Source: Rickettsia typhi
Lineage (GTDB): Bacteria > Pseudomonadota > Alphaproteobacteria > Rickettsiales > Deianiraeaceae
Assembly (NCBI GenBank): GCA_945878495.1
Contig: CAMCTP010000008.1
Coordinates: forward strand, 1-21,493
Length of the DNA: 21,493 bases
Reading direction: 5' to 3'
Every line of letters begins with the position of its first letter. The first letter of the stretch is position 1. A model generated the notes under the pieces. It worked only from the letters and a program-made list of their open reading frames with translations. It did not search any database and was not told the DNA's origin. Positions 1 through 7,923 of the stretch are shown here, one piece after another. A program made the translations under genes and the position numbers.

Positions 1-1
1 T

Positions 2-379
2 GTTGCTCACGATGATATTCAGCCAAGTATACCATGGGAAGAGCAAATTGAAAAAGCTTTAAAGACAATGGATATTTTTATATCTATACATGGAGAAAAT
101 TCTAACAAAAGCACATGGTGTCAACAGGAAATAGGTTTTGCGAAAGCAAGAGATGTAGATATTATTCCAATCATGACAACAAACAACGGCAAAAAATTCT
201 TACCAGAGGGCTTTGTCAGTAAAATACAGGCAATGCCGATTATCGATTTGCCTGAATTGAGTGATAAAATCGTCAATACCGTTCGTGAAAGTAAAAAAAT
301 TGGAAAACTTTACAATACGTCAATTAATCCGCTACCAGTGCAAATCAATGCAAATTATGATTATGAAATACCATTTTAA
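2..379 (+). CDS. TIR-domain protein, 5' truncated by window edge
   Basis: The frame is open from base 2 to the TAA at 377-379, giving 125 residues; the ATG at 68 lies inside the domain and is not the true start. The visible part reads as the second half of a TIR fold: AHDDIQPS followed by an amphipathic WEEQIEKAL helix, a core strand MDIFISIH, then STWCQQEIGFA, where Glu43 (visible numbering) sits at the position of the catalytic glutamate of NAD-cleaving TIR domains. The strand DIIPIM and the segment PEGFVSKIQA follow as in bacterial TIR proteins. About 45 N-terminal residues should lie upstream. The roughly 50 C-terminal residues match nothing I recognise. Bacterial TIR proteins are often abortive-infection NADases or host-directed effectors; which applies here is unknown. 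The stop overlaps the convergent mnmA stop by 3 to 4 bases. Confidence 0.8.
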   Translation, partial: VAHDDIQPSIPWEEQIEKALKTMDIFISIHGENSNKSTWCQQEIGFAKARDVDIIPIMTTNNGKKFLPEGFVSKIQAMPIIDLPELSDKIVNTVRESKKIGKLYNTSINPLPVQINANYDYEIPF

Positions 380-1455
380 CCTATACACCCACCTCCCAAA
401 ACAACCTCGCCGTCATACATAACGCAGGCTTGACCGGCAGTTATCGCTCGTTCTGGTTTGTCCAAAACGACCTTGTATCGATCAGTGGAAATTCGTGTAA
501 TTGTCGCGGAAATTTCCGGCTTTAGCGCTCTGACAATAACATTGCATTTGAATTCCGCCAGATCTTCGAGTCCGGATTTTAAAAAATTCATATTCGTTAT
601 CTCAAACTCGGAACTGTACAAGTCCGCTTCATTTGCCACATAAACGATATTTTGTGCGACATCTATCCTGCTAACATAAAGTGGGTCAACCGTGCCACCA
701 ACTCCAATTCCTCGCCTTTGTCCCACGGTATAAAATACAGCCCCCTTGTGCGATCCAATTACCATGCCACTTTCCTCCAAAACGATATCGCCAGTTTTTT
801 CAAAACTTGGATCGATTTTTGTCAAAAACTTCCCATAATCACCATCCGGTATGAAACATATATCCTGACTTTCTTTTTTGTCCGCCGTTGCGATTCCTAA
901 TTCGGCGGCAATTTCACGGGTTTTTGATTTTGGAAAATCACCCAATGGAAATAGAGTTCGAGCCAACTGATCCTTAGTTGTGGCGAATAAAAAATAACTC
1001 TGATCCTTGGTTTTATCAAATGCCTTGTGCATTTCAACCTCGCCATCAAGCTCAACTCTTTTAACATAATGTCCCGTTGCAATATATTCAATTCCAAGGT
1101 CATTTGCAACCCCAAGCATATCCCTAAACTTTACGCTTTGATTACATTTTATACACGGTATCGGAGTGATTCCGGATCGATATCCTTCGACAAAATCATC
1201 GATGACGTCCTTTTTGAAGGTTGATTCGTAATTAATAACATAGTGCTTAATTCCAAGATTAGCACAAACGGTTTTCGCATCAAAAATATCACGAGATCCA
1301 CAGCAAGCTTTTGCATTTTTATTTTTTTCATCTGATGAATATAATTGTAGTGTTACGCCTATTACATTATACCCCTGATTATGTAAAATTGCAGCAACGG
1401 TCGAGCTATCAACCCCGCCTGACATACCAACCATTACCGTTTTTTTTTCCACCAT
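376..1455 (-). CDS. mnmA: tRNA-specific 2-thiouridylase MnmA
   Basis: This 359-residue cytoplasmic enzyme activates U34 of Lys, Glu and Gln tRNAs with ATP and transfers persulfide sulfur to give the 2-thio group of mnm5s2U. The ATP-pyrophosphatase loop SGGVDSS is at residues 12-18. The two expected catalytic cysteines are present: Cys104 in PCIKCNQSVKF and Cys200 in SQDICFIPDG. The segment TVGQRRGIGVGG and a C-terminal beta domain ending VLGGGCIG complete the family pattern, and the length is normal. The start at 1455 directly adjoins the radC stop at 1456, so it is probably the last gene of the nuoH-virB10-radC-mnmA transcript. It ends tail to tail with the TIR gene, with no terminator between them. 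Confidence 0.97.
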   Translation of the reverse strand: MVEKKTVMVGMSGGVDSSTVAAILHNQGYNVIGVTLQLYSSDEKNKNAKACCGSRDIFDAKTVCANLGIKHYVINYESTFKKDVIDDFVEGYRSGITPIPCIKCNQSVKFRDMLGVANDLGIEYIATGHYVKRVELDGEVEMHKAFDKTKDQSYFLFATTKDQLARTLFPLGDFPKSKTREIAAELGIATADKKESQDICFIPDGDYGKFLTKIDPSFEKTGDIVLEESGMVIGSHKGAVFYTVGQRRGIGVGGTVDPLYVSRIDVAQNIVYVANEADLYSSEFEITNMNFLKSGLEDLAEFKCNVIVRALKPEISATITRISTDRYKVVLDKPERAITAGQACVMYDGEVVLGGGCIG

Positions 1456-2211
1456 TTATAATAAATTATTCTTTTTAAAACTAAAAAAGTCCTTTGACGA
1501 AACTATTATATGATCTAACAAATAAACATCGATAGATGAAAGCAATTTTACAAGGTCATTTGTTATTTCAATATCATCGTTGCTTGGTATTGTGTTTTGA
1601 GATGGGTGATTATGCAAAATAACCAGCTTACTAGCCTTTAAAGTAGTTGCGGAAAGAATGATATTTTTCTTATCAATGCTAACTTTTGTTGCAAATGAAT
1701 TTGTCGTTTTCTCAGAATGTAAAACATTTCCGCTTTGATCAATATACATTATTGCAAAGCATTCATAATTCAGACCACCTATTGTTATCTGCCAGTAATC
1801 CACAACTTCATCGATTTTCGATATAATATTTTTACCATAAAATCTGTCCTTCAAAACATCATCAACAAAATGTTTTAGAAGCTGTATTATGTCAACCAAT
1901 TTTTTATTCTGACAGTAAGAATCAAGTTGCTCAGCATCGCTAAATATAGCACTGCTTATCGATTGAAATCTATCCAAAAGTTTATCAACCAAGATCGATG
2001 ATATGTCCGGATCTATTAATTTTATGATTTTTTTTAATCTATAATTCGCATTTTCATTATTGCCAATTTCAATATCATTAATTCCTTGTGTTTGATTTAA
2101 TTTATCAGCTATATCTTCAATATTTATGACAACAGCCCCCTCTTTAATAGTTTCATTTTGCTTAGCACTTTTCTTTGGTTTAATATTTGATATTGGATTA
2201 AATCTATTCAT
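1456..2211 (-). CDS. radC: RadC-family JAB/MPN domain protein
   Basis: A 251-residue protein. After a roughly 55-residue low-complexity N-terminus comes a helical region (60-125) resembling the helix-hairpin-helix part of RadC. The JAB/MPN metalloprotease-like domain covers about 128-251. The metal-binding motif is visible: Glu150 in GLNYECF, His200 and His202 in HNHPS, then Ser210 and Asp213 (SNDD), matching HxH...SxxD. LLDHIIVSSKDFFSF matches the family's C-terminal strand. The usual HNHPSG glycine is Gln here. RadC was once linked to DNA repair, but its biochemical role is unresolved. The gene lies 1 nt below the virB10 stop and abuts mnmA directly. Confidence 0.92.
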   Translation of the reverse strand: MNRFNPISNIKPKKSAKQNETIKEGAVVINIEDIADKLNQTQGINDIEIGNNENANYRLKKIIKLIDPDISSILVDKLLDRFQSISSAIFSDAEQLDSYCQNKKLVDIIQLLKHFVDDVLKDRFYGKNIISKIDEVVDYWQITIGGLNYECFAIMYIDQSGNVLHSEKTTNSFATKVSIDKKNIILSATTLKASKLVILHNHPSQNTIPSNDDIEITNDLVKLLSSIDVYLLDHIIVSSKDFFSFKKNNLL

Positions 2212-2212
2212 A

Positions 2213-3652
2213 CTATGTTAATTTTTGCTTTTTAAAATCAGGTATTGTCATGTCTTGATTGACAACAACTTTTATTCTTGTTCCCTGCGGTAGCAGTGCA
2301 ATTGGATTTAACATACTTGATCCTGCGGTTAATTTTTCCGCTGCACTTTTTGTGTTTTCAATAACACTTTGCGCCGCAAGATTTACCGGATTTATGTTTG
2401 TAGTTGCAACGGTACCATTTGAGCTAACCATTTGAGTTTGACCATTATCTGTACCTGTAATTTTTTGTAATGCAACGGCTGCTCCAAGATTTACGAAACT
2501 CAACAATAAAGAGTTACCAAAAATTTCACCAAATCTATTGTCGACATCAGCCTCTATCCCCGCCCTACCAAATTGGTCTGCTGCCTGTGCGCTAAGAGAT
2601 ATCGATATTCCATCAGGCCTAATTACCCTATTCCACCCTATCGCAAGACGAGATTGTCCACGCTGAATAGTGCTTTGATAAGTACCGTATATTCTTGTCC
2701 CCTTTGGAATTAATATTTTCGTCCCAGACTCACCAAAAACGTCCCTTGCAACTATACCTCTTACCGGACCAGGCAATTGAGAGTTAATTGCGGTTTCCAG
2801 AACAACATCCAACATTTTTCCCTGCAAAATTTTGTTCTCAAGATCCTCAACTTTTGTCACTTGAGCCTCGTTATCTTTTGCCACTTCTTCCTTGCCACCA
2901 GTTTTTCCTTCAATTAATCGTGTTTTATCATATATTATAAAATCCGACTCACCATTGCTTGCTGATTTTTTTTGCTGATTCTGAGTTGAAGATCCAGAAT
3001 CATTTCCATTGCTTATTACAAACATTTTTACCTCTTTTTTAGCTTGAACGGCAGCATCTGGATTTTGGAGATTTCCAGTTTCAATCTTAGCAAAGTCCTG
3101 ACCAGATGGAACATCGATTGGTGGTGGCAAGGTCGGTAAAGTTGGCGTTTTTTCTTGAGGCTTGTCTATTTTTACCTCGGGAGCTTTTTCTTCAGTAGCT
3201 TTGCTTTGGGCGATTTTCTTTTCCTCATCCTGCTTTGGAATTGGAGCTTTTGGTTCTTCAAATTTAAAATCCGGTAAATCTGGCAACATTGGCGCTTTTA
3301 TTGATGGTGCTTGAGCTCTTTCAAGCGGGATTTTGGCATTAAAAGCTTGATTTTCAATTACATTATCTGATGGCTTTGGCTCTGCTAGCACTCCTTTTGA
3401 TCTATTTTGTAAATCAATATCTAATTTTTCAGGCTTTGGTTCCTCTAAAGCGTTATCTGCTTTGCTATCAGCTGGATCTTTGGTTTGATCGCCGGAGAAA
3501 AATACATTATAAACCATCAAGGCACCCCCGACTCCTATAGCGGCAAATTTAAAATACCTCTTCAATTTTTTTTTACTATCTCCACCGTCACCGGAGGTGG
3601 ACTTGTCCTCCAATTCTTCTTCTTTAATTTCAGCGTCCCTTTTTGCTTTCAT
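2213..3652 (-). CDS. virB10: VirB10/TrbI-type type IV secretion protein
   Basis: A 479-residue protein with VirB10 layout: a charged cytoplasmic N-terminus (1-32), one membrane helix (about 34-52), a long proline-, lysine- and glutamate-rich periplasmic linker (about 60-200), and a C-terminal TrbI domain (about 280-475). The domain shows LPGPVRGIVARDVF, ILIPKGTRIYGTY, RLAIGWNRVIRPDGISI and, near the end, LLPQGTRIKVVVNQDM, all typical of the family. VirB10 spans the envelope and couples inner-membrane energy to the outer-membrane core complex. No other secretion gene is in the window; instead it overlaps the nuoH stop by 1 nt upstream and lies 1 nt above radC. Rickettsiales carry scattered vir loci, so this may belong to such a dispersed system. 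A conjugative TrbI or TraB homologue is the alternative. Confidence 0.92.
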   Translation of the reverse strand: MKAKRDAEIKEEELEDKSTSGDGGDSKKKLKRYFKFAAIGVGGALMVYNVFFSGDQTKDPADSKADNALEEPKPEKLDIDLQNRSKGVLAEPKPSDNVIENQAFNAKIPLERAQAPSIKAPMLPDLPDFKFEEPKAPIPKQDEEKKIAQSKATEEKAPEVKIDKPQEKTPTLPTLPPPIDVPSGQDFAKIETGNLQNPDAAVQAKKEVKMFVISNGNDSGSSTQNQQKKSASNGESDFIIYDKTRLIEGKTGGKEEVAKDNEAQVTKVEDLENKILQGKMLDVVLETAINSQLPGPVRGIVARDVFGESGTKILIPKGTRIYGTYQSTIQRGQSRLAIGWNRVIRPDGISISLSAQAADQFGRAGIEADVDNRFGEIFGNSLLLSFVNLGAAVALQKITGTDNGQTQMVSSNGTVATTNINPVNLAAQSVIENTKSAAEKLTAGSSMLNPIALLPQGTRIKVVVNQDMTIPDFKKQKLT

Positions 3653-4626
3653 TAGATTATGCTATAATATTTTAAAAATGCCAGAATGACGAAATAAGCA
3701 AATGCTATCGGCATTAGGATTTTCCAATTAATCGCCATTAATCTATCGTACCTATATCTCGGCAGAGCAGCTCTAACCAAAATAAAAATATACAATACAA
3801 AGAATATTTTTAACAAAAACCAAATAATTGATGGTATAAATGACAAAAATTCAAATGGTGGATGCCACCCGCCAAGAAATAGCAGAACGCAAAATGTAGA
3901 CATTAACACAATGTTCATATTCTCACCCAAGAATAGTAGGACAAATGGCATGGACGAATATTCCGTGCTATATCCAGCAACAAGCTCTGATTCAGCCTCG
4001 GGAAGGTCGAATGGATGTCTATTTGTTTCTGCCAAAATCCCAATGATAAATATAATAAATACTGGAAATAATGGTATTGCAAACCACATATTTTTCTGCG
4101 CATTTACAACGTCCGTTAGATTTAAAGACTCCGACATTATTAAAACGCATAAAATGCAAAAACCTATCGAAACCTCATAAGAAATCATCTGACTCGCCGA
4201 ACGAATTGCCCCAAGAAATGAATATTTTGACTGACTTGAGTATCCGGCGATAATAACGCCATAAACCGCAATAGATGATATCGCTAATATATAACTCACT
4301 CCAACGTTAATATCAGCAAAAACAAAATTCTCAAACGGTATCACCGCCCAGCCAAACAAAGCTAGGGAAAATGTTAAAATCGGTGCTACAAAAAATAGTA
4401 TTTTGTGGGCTTTATTCGGTATAATTATTTCTTTATTCATTCCCTTGATTGCATCGGCAAATGATTGGAGTAAGCCAAATGGACCAACAACACTTGGACC
4501 CTTTCGTAGCTGTATTGCACCAATAATTTTCCTCTCCGCATATACAAAAAATGCTACAAAAATCAATATAGGAAAGATTATTGCAACAGATTGTAAAATT
4601 GTTGATATTGCAAAATATTCTTGCAT
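3652..4626 (-). CDS. nuoH: NADH-quinone oxidoreductase subunit H
   Basis: A 324-residue membrane subunit of respiratory complex I, forming part of the quinone chamber at the junction between the hydrophilic arm and the proton-pumping arm. About eight hydrophobic segments are visible. Family hallmarks are AERKIIGAIQLRKGP (about 30-44), the loop ETNRHPFDLPEAESELVAG (about 200-218) followed by YSTEYSSM, and the C-terminal RAALPRYRYDRLM. The length is normal. No other nuo subunit adjoins it, apart from a possible NDUFA9-like gene about 1 kb away. It is the first gene of a compact minus-strand transcript and is divergent from tilS across a 50-base gap. There is no Shine-Dalgarno sequence before its ATG. 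Confidence 0.97.
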   Translation of the reverse strand: MQEYFAISTILQSVAIIFPILIFVAFFVYAERKIIGAIQLRKGPSVVGPFGLLQSFADAIKGMNKEIIIPNKAHKILFFVAPILTFSLALFGWAVIPFENFVFADINVGVSYILAISSIAVYGVIIAGYSSQSKYSFLGAIRSASQMISYEVSIGFCILCVLIMSESLNLTDVVNAQKNMWFAIPLFPVFIIFIIGILAETNRHPFDLPEAESELVAGYSTEYSSMPFVLLFLGENMNIVLMSTFCVLLFLGGWHPPFEFLSFIPSIIWFLLKIFFVLYIFILVRAALPRYRYDRLMAINWKILMPIAFAYFVILAFLKYYSII

Positions 4627-4632
4627 TCAAAA

Positions 4633-4660
4633 AAAATACTTTGCATAAGATAAATGTAAA
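4633..4660 (-). promoter_or_regulatory. candidate promoter for nuoH-virB10-radC-mnmA
   Basis: On the minus strand, TTTACA (4655-4660) lies 16 nt upstream of TATTTT (4633-4638). A start near 4627 would leave almost no leader before the nuoH ATG at 4626. It shares the 50-base gap with the tilS promoter candidate. AT-rich sequence makes chance matches common. Confidence 0.25.
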
Positions 4661-4668
4661 TATATTAT
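4641..4668 (+). promoter_or_regulatory. candidate tilS promoter
   Basis: TTGCAT (4641-4646), a 16-nt spacer and TATTAT (4663-4668) resemble a sigma-70 promoter. Transcription would start near 4675, making the tilS message nearly leaderless from the ATG at 4677. It fits the absence of a Shine-Dalgarno sequence but rests on sequence only. Confidence 0.3.
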
Positions 4669-4676
4669 ATTCAAGA

Positions 4677-5672
4677 ATGTTTTTTGACGAAAATTTAATT
4701 ATCGAAAAAATCTGCGAAAAATTAGATCAAATGATTGATGTGAACGAGAAAATTGCCATTGCTGTTTCTGGTGGAGTTGACAGTTTATTCTTGGCATTTA
4801 TTTTAGCGAATTATTACAAAATAAATTTCGATATCTCAAATATTTTTTGCGTTATTGTAGATCATGATTTGCGACCAAACTCCAAATCAGATGCCTTATT
4901 CACAAAGTCGATGATAAAAAAATTCGGCATAAATAATAGTGAAATAATAAAGTGGAAACATGAAAAAATTACGGCAGGAATTGAACAAAAAGCACGTGAT
5001 GCAAGATATGAAATATTCAGTGAATTTTGTGAAAAAAATGGAATAAAAAAAATATTTCTCGGGCAGCATTTAGATGATAATATTGAAACATTTTTAATGA
5101 ATTCATTTAGAAAGTCTGGAATTCTTGGTCTTGGCGGTATGATTGAAAAGGTTGAAAAAGGAAACATGATTGTCATGCGTCCGTTGCTAGATCTTCCAAA
5201 GGCAAAAATTCTAAAATTTATGCTGGATAACAAAATTTCTTGGGTGGAAGATGAAACAAACAAAGATACCGCTTTCACCAGAAACAAATTTAGATCACTC
5301 ATCGCAAATCTAAATCTCGATGATCAGGATTATAGTAAAATCAATGGGACAATTTCGGCAATTCAGGATGTAAATTCAATGATTTTTAGTGAAATTGATG
5401 AGTTCATAGCAACTAATTGTGAAATCAAATCACCACCAGCAAACGAAATATCTTTAAATCGTTCTGGGTTTTTAGGTCTGCATAGAGTAAAACAATTATA
5501 TACAATATATAAGATTTACAACACGCTAGAGATAAAAGATAAGCCTCGTGCTGAACAAATTGAAGATTTTTGCTTTATCTTAAAATCATTCAAAGGAGAT
5601 GAATCTAGAAATATACATTTTGCCGGACTGCGTGTTGCAATTCATCTGTTAGAAATCGTTTTCACAAAATAA
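4677..5672 (+). CDS. tilS: tRNA(Ile)-lysidine synthase TilS
   Basis: TilS attaches lysine to C34 of the CAU-anticodon tRNA(Ile) so that it reads AUA, an essential step in most bacteria. From the ATG at 4677 the protein has 331 residues. The PP-loop SGGVDS is at residues 31-36, followed by VDHDLRPNS, the ARYEIF segment, LGQHLDDNIETFLMNS and the RPLLDLPK motif with WVEDETN, in family order. An upstream TTG at 4581 in frame is less likely, because it would run into nuoH and add residues before the conserved core. The protein is short compared with 430-residue homologues and appears to lack most of the C-terminal domain. It ends 1 nt from the convergent NDUFA9-like gene. Confidence 0.93.
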   Translation: MFFDENLIIEKICEKLDQMIDVNEKIAIAVSGGVDSLFLAFILANYYKINFDISNIFCVIVDHDLRPNSKSDALFTKSMIKKFGINNSEIIKWKHEKITAGIEQKARDARYEIFSEFCEKNGIKKIFLGQHLDDNIETFLMNSFRKSGILGLGGMIEKVEKGNMIVMRPLLDLPKAKILKFMLDNKISWVEDETNKDTAFTRNKFRSLIANLNLDDQDYSKINGTISAIQDVNSMIFSEIDEFIATNCEIKSPPANEISLNRSGFLGLHRVKQLYTIYKIYNTLEIKDKPRAEQIEDFCFILKSFKGDESRNIHFAGLRVAIHLLEIVFTK

Positions 5673-5673
5673 A

Positions 5674-6540
5674 TTATCGCATATTTTTCAAGTAGTGATT
5701 ATCTTTAAAGTTAATGGCTTGACCGATAATCTCGTCCATATTTTTCTCCTTAATTTTAAATACACTGTAGCCATTTTCAGCATTTATATCAACGGAAGAA
5801 CCAGATATTGGTTCTAAAAATGCCGTGAATGATGCGATCATTTTTGATGGAATTAAGCTTGCTATTTTATATATATACCCAGAAATAACAAAAGGAATAT
5901 TTAATACTTTACCTTTAAAGTTTAGAGTTTTTAAAATCTTTAATATAAAATCTTGATAATTTATTTCTTGATTGACCAACTTAAAAGATTTGATTTTTAT
6001 ACCGCTTAAATCTTTTATCAATAATTCAAAAAATAATGCTGCATTTTCAGGGCATGTTAAAGAAATTTTGCTCTGTTTATTTCTTGCATTATTTAAAATT
6101 AATGGCATATTTTTTAATACCATGCTTGATAGTATCATTTGGCTATCCTTGGCGATAATATCACCGATAAAAACTTTTATTTTTCCCCTATTAATAGAAT
6201 TTTCTTGCCTTTCTCTGTGTTCAACTTTTATTAATTTATTGTTATTTTTCATCGAATATTCATCCAAAATTTCTTCAAGAAATAGATCAGATTTTTTGTA
6301 TGATTTTACCGCTGGAAAATGTATAATTAAATCAGAAAGATGCAAGATATTTGTTATGAAATTATAGTCTTTATTTTTCGCTTTTGTGATGGTAATTTTT
6401 CCAGCTAAACCGTATATTTTTAACTCTCTGCATTCAGATAAATCATTTGCTATTATATTTACATAAAAACCTAGGTCTATCAGTTTTGGCACTATATATT
6501 TTGTTAAAATAAATTCTGGATTAAATATTGTAATAATCAT
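5674..6540 (-). CDS. Degenerate NDUFA9-like (atypical SDR) protein
   Basis: A 288-residue protein. Its N-terminus (MIITIF, IVPKLIDLGFYVNIIAND, then LKIYGLAGKITI, a DYNFITN segment and LSDLIIHF) follows the register of alphaproteobacterial NDUFA9-like complex I proteins, which are NAD(P)-binding short-chain dehydrogenase relatives. The glycine-rich dinucleotide loop expected after the first strand is absent: FNPEFILTKY stands where family members have GGxGFIGRx. The middle (about 90-190) also lacks recognisable SDR catalytic residues. If the assignment is right, the protein has probably lost cofactor binding and may be structural. The proximity of nuoH is weak support. The resemblance is by eye, and a divergent epimerase-like protein of another role is possible. 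Confidence 0.5.
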   Translation of the reverse strand: MIITIFNPEFILTKYIVPKLIDLGFYVNIIANDLSECRELKIYGLAGKITITKAKNKDYNFITNILHLSDLIIHFPAVKSYKKSDLFLEEILDEYSMKNNNKLIKVEHRERQENSINRGKIKVFIGDIIAKDSQMILSSMVLKNMPLILNNARNKQSKISLTCPENAALFFELLIKDLSGIKIKSFKLVNQEINYQDFILKILKTLNFKGKVLNIPFVISGYIYKIASLIPSKMIASFTAFLEPISGSSVDINAENGYSVFKIKEKNMDEIIGQAINFKDNHYLKNMR

Positions 6541-6607
6541 ATTTATTTACTCATTTATTATTGAATAAATACAAAAAAATAAATGTAAAATAAAAAATGG
6601 AATTGAC

Positions 6608-6613
6608 TATAAT
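6608..6613 (+). promoter_or_regulatory. candidate -10 element
   Basis: A consensus TATAAT lies upstream of the F0 b-like gene. No good -35 is visible (TGTAAA at 6584-6589 has an 18-nt spacer). If used, transcription starts near 6620, which would rule out the TTG at 6619 and favour the ATG at 6652. Confidence 0.25.
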
Positions 6614-6651
6614 ATTTTTTGCAAAATGATTGGTATATTTTGCTGATAATT

Positions 6652-7068
6652 ATGAGCTACATGTTAATATCTCATATTACATCATTCTTTGGAACTTCTG
6701 TATTTATTTATTTGGCATCAAAGCCGGTAATAAAAGCGGTAAAAAAATACAACCGTGAAATTAAAAAAACCTATGCAAAGTCAAATCTTGAAATGCGTAA
6801 ATTAACAAAAAAACTTCTAGAACTTGAGCTTGAGTTGGCGGAAATAAAAAATAATAGCATACAAATTTTACAAGATGCAAAAGCTGATGCAGATCGCAGG
6901 TTTGCTGATGAAGCTGCAAAGCTTGAAAAATACAAAAAAAACAAACTATCTGAGCTGGATTCAATTTTTGAATACCAAGCAAAACAAAATGAAAAAATGG
7001 AGAAAATCAGTATAATAGAATCTGCAATTTCATCAATTGAAAAATCTCAACATTCGAAATTAAACTAA
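6652..7068 (+). CDS. ATP synthase F0 subunit b-like membrane coiled-coil protein
   Basis: From the ATG at 6652 this is 138 residues: one N-terminal membrane helix (about 3-23) followed by KPVIKAVKKYNREIKK and a long charged coiled coil (about 28-120) rich in Lys, Glu and Ala. This is the architecture of F0 subunit b or b', including the short basic stretch after the helix. Usual length is 155-165, so it is slightly short. An in-frame TTG at 6619 would add 11 mostly hydrophobic residues; I prefer the ATG because of the TATAAT just upstream. No other ATP synthase gene is in the window, which is unusual since b subunits normally sit in an atp cluster. An unrelated membrane-anchored coiled-coil protein is a real alternative. 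The 3' end overlaps PPSR by 9 bases. Confidence 0.45.
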   Translation: MSYMLISHITSFFGTSVFIYLASKPVIKAVKKYNREIKKTYAKSNLEMRKLTKKLLELELELAEIKNNSIQILQDAKADADRRFADEAAKLEKYKKNKLSELDSIFEYQAKQNEKMEKISIIESAISSIEKSQHSKLN

Positions 7069-7887
7069 ATTATCTAAAAATTTCTGATAATTTCTCAAAA
7101 TATTAGCCACAGCTTCTTCTACGGATTTTGAGCTAACATCGATAATTTCTACACCAAGCCTTCCGCAATATCTTCTAAAGTCTCTTAGCTCATCCCTTAT
7201 ACTGTTAATACTATTATAGTTCGATTGCATATCAAAGCCATCAAATCTCAATCTACTATCTCTTAAATAAAGCAATCTGTCTGGATCTACCGCAAGACCT
7301 ATGACCATAATTTTTTTCTCTGCAACGCAATTTCTCAATTCTTTTGGCATTAAATCTTCCGAGACAAAAGGTATATTAATAACCCTTAAACCCCTGTTTG
7401 CAAGGTATATACTGGTTGGAGTTTTTGACGTTCTTGACACTCCTATGATTATTATTTGAGCATCCTCAAAATCACCCATCATCTTACCATCATCGTGATT
7501 CAAGGTATATCTCAAGGCATCCATTTTTTGAATATAATCATCTGTCAAGCCGGTTTTACGCCTAATTTTCGTTGGTTTTGTATTTAATAACTCGGCAACT
7601 TCAGATATTGCATAATCTATTACCGGTATAATCTTACATCCTGCAATATTGCCAGCAGCCTCGGAAATCATGTCCTCTATTTGATTCTCAAGTATTGAAA
7701 ATAATATAACACCCGGATTTTTTTCAACCGATGCTATTATTTCCGGCACCTGATCTGCATATCTTACAAATGGCCATAAAACTCTATTGATTTTTACATT
7801 TGGAAATTGCGTGCTAATTATCGCAGAAATATTCATCAAGGTATCGCAAGTAAAATCAGATATTAAATGTATATTTAAAATTTGCAT
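7060..7887 (-). CDS. PPSR kinase/pyrophosphorylase (DUF299 family)
   Basis: A 275-residue regulator of the family that phosphorylates with ADP, and dephosphorylates with phosphate, a threonine of phosphoenolpyruvate synthase or pyruvate phosphate dikinase, switching gluconeogenic flux. Features visible: the N-terminal strand MQILNIHLISD, the segment MDALRYTLNHDDG (about 122-134), the P-loop GVSRTSKTP (149-157), ANRGLRVINIPFV, and GLAVDPDRLLYLRDSRL. These match the family end to end and the length is normal. Whether the partner is PpsA or PpdK cannot be told here, as neither gene is in the window. The gene is convergent with the F0 b-like gene and divergent from the envelope cluster across a 60-base gap that holds the 7895 promoter. 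Confidence 0.95.
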   Translation of the reverse strand: MQILNIHLISDFTCDTLMNISAIISTQFPNVKINRVLWPFVRYADQVPEIIASVEKNPGVILFSILENQIEDMISEAAGNIAGCKIIPVIDYAISEVAELLNTKPTKIRRKTGLTDDYIQKMDALRYTLNHDDGKMMGDFEDAQIIIIGVSRTSKTPTSIYLANRGLRVINIPFVSEDLMPKELRNCVAEKKIMVIGLAVDPDRLLYLRDSRLRFDGFDMQSNYNSINSIRDELRDFRRYCGRLGVEIIDVSSKSVEEAVANILRNYQKFLDNLV

Positions 7888-7894
7888 TTTTTAG

Positions 7895-7922
7895 TTGAAA
7901 AAAATTTTTTCCTATATATACT
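7895..7922 (+). promoter_or_regulatory. candidate promoter of the envelope cluster
   Basis: TTGAAA (7895-7900), a 16-nt spacer and TATACT (7917-7922) form a good sigma-70-like promoter. It lies 26 nt before the ATG at 7948, in the divergent gap with PPSR. A palindrome overlaps the expected start point. Confidence 0.45.
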
Positions 7923-7923
7923 C

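Noticed and set aside
2..379. Thoeris or other named defence system
   Set aside because: No partner gene is visible; the downstream neighbour is mnmA and the upstream side is outside the window.
4862..5302. 146-codon minus-strand ORF opposite tilS
   Set aside because: It is antisense to the conserved TilS core and has a low-complexity Ser/Phe/Ile composition, as expected for a shadow frame in AT-rich DNA.
5972..6367. 131-codon plus-strand ORF opposite the NDUFA9-like gene
   Set aside because: The minus-strand frame is longer, fits SDR-like structure and abuts tilS; the plus frame is a Leu/Phe/Ile-rich shadow.
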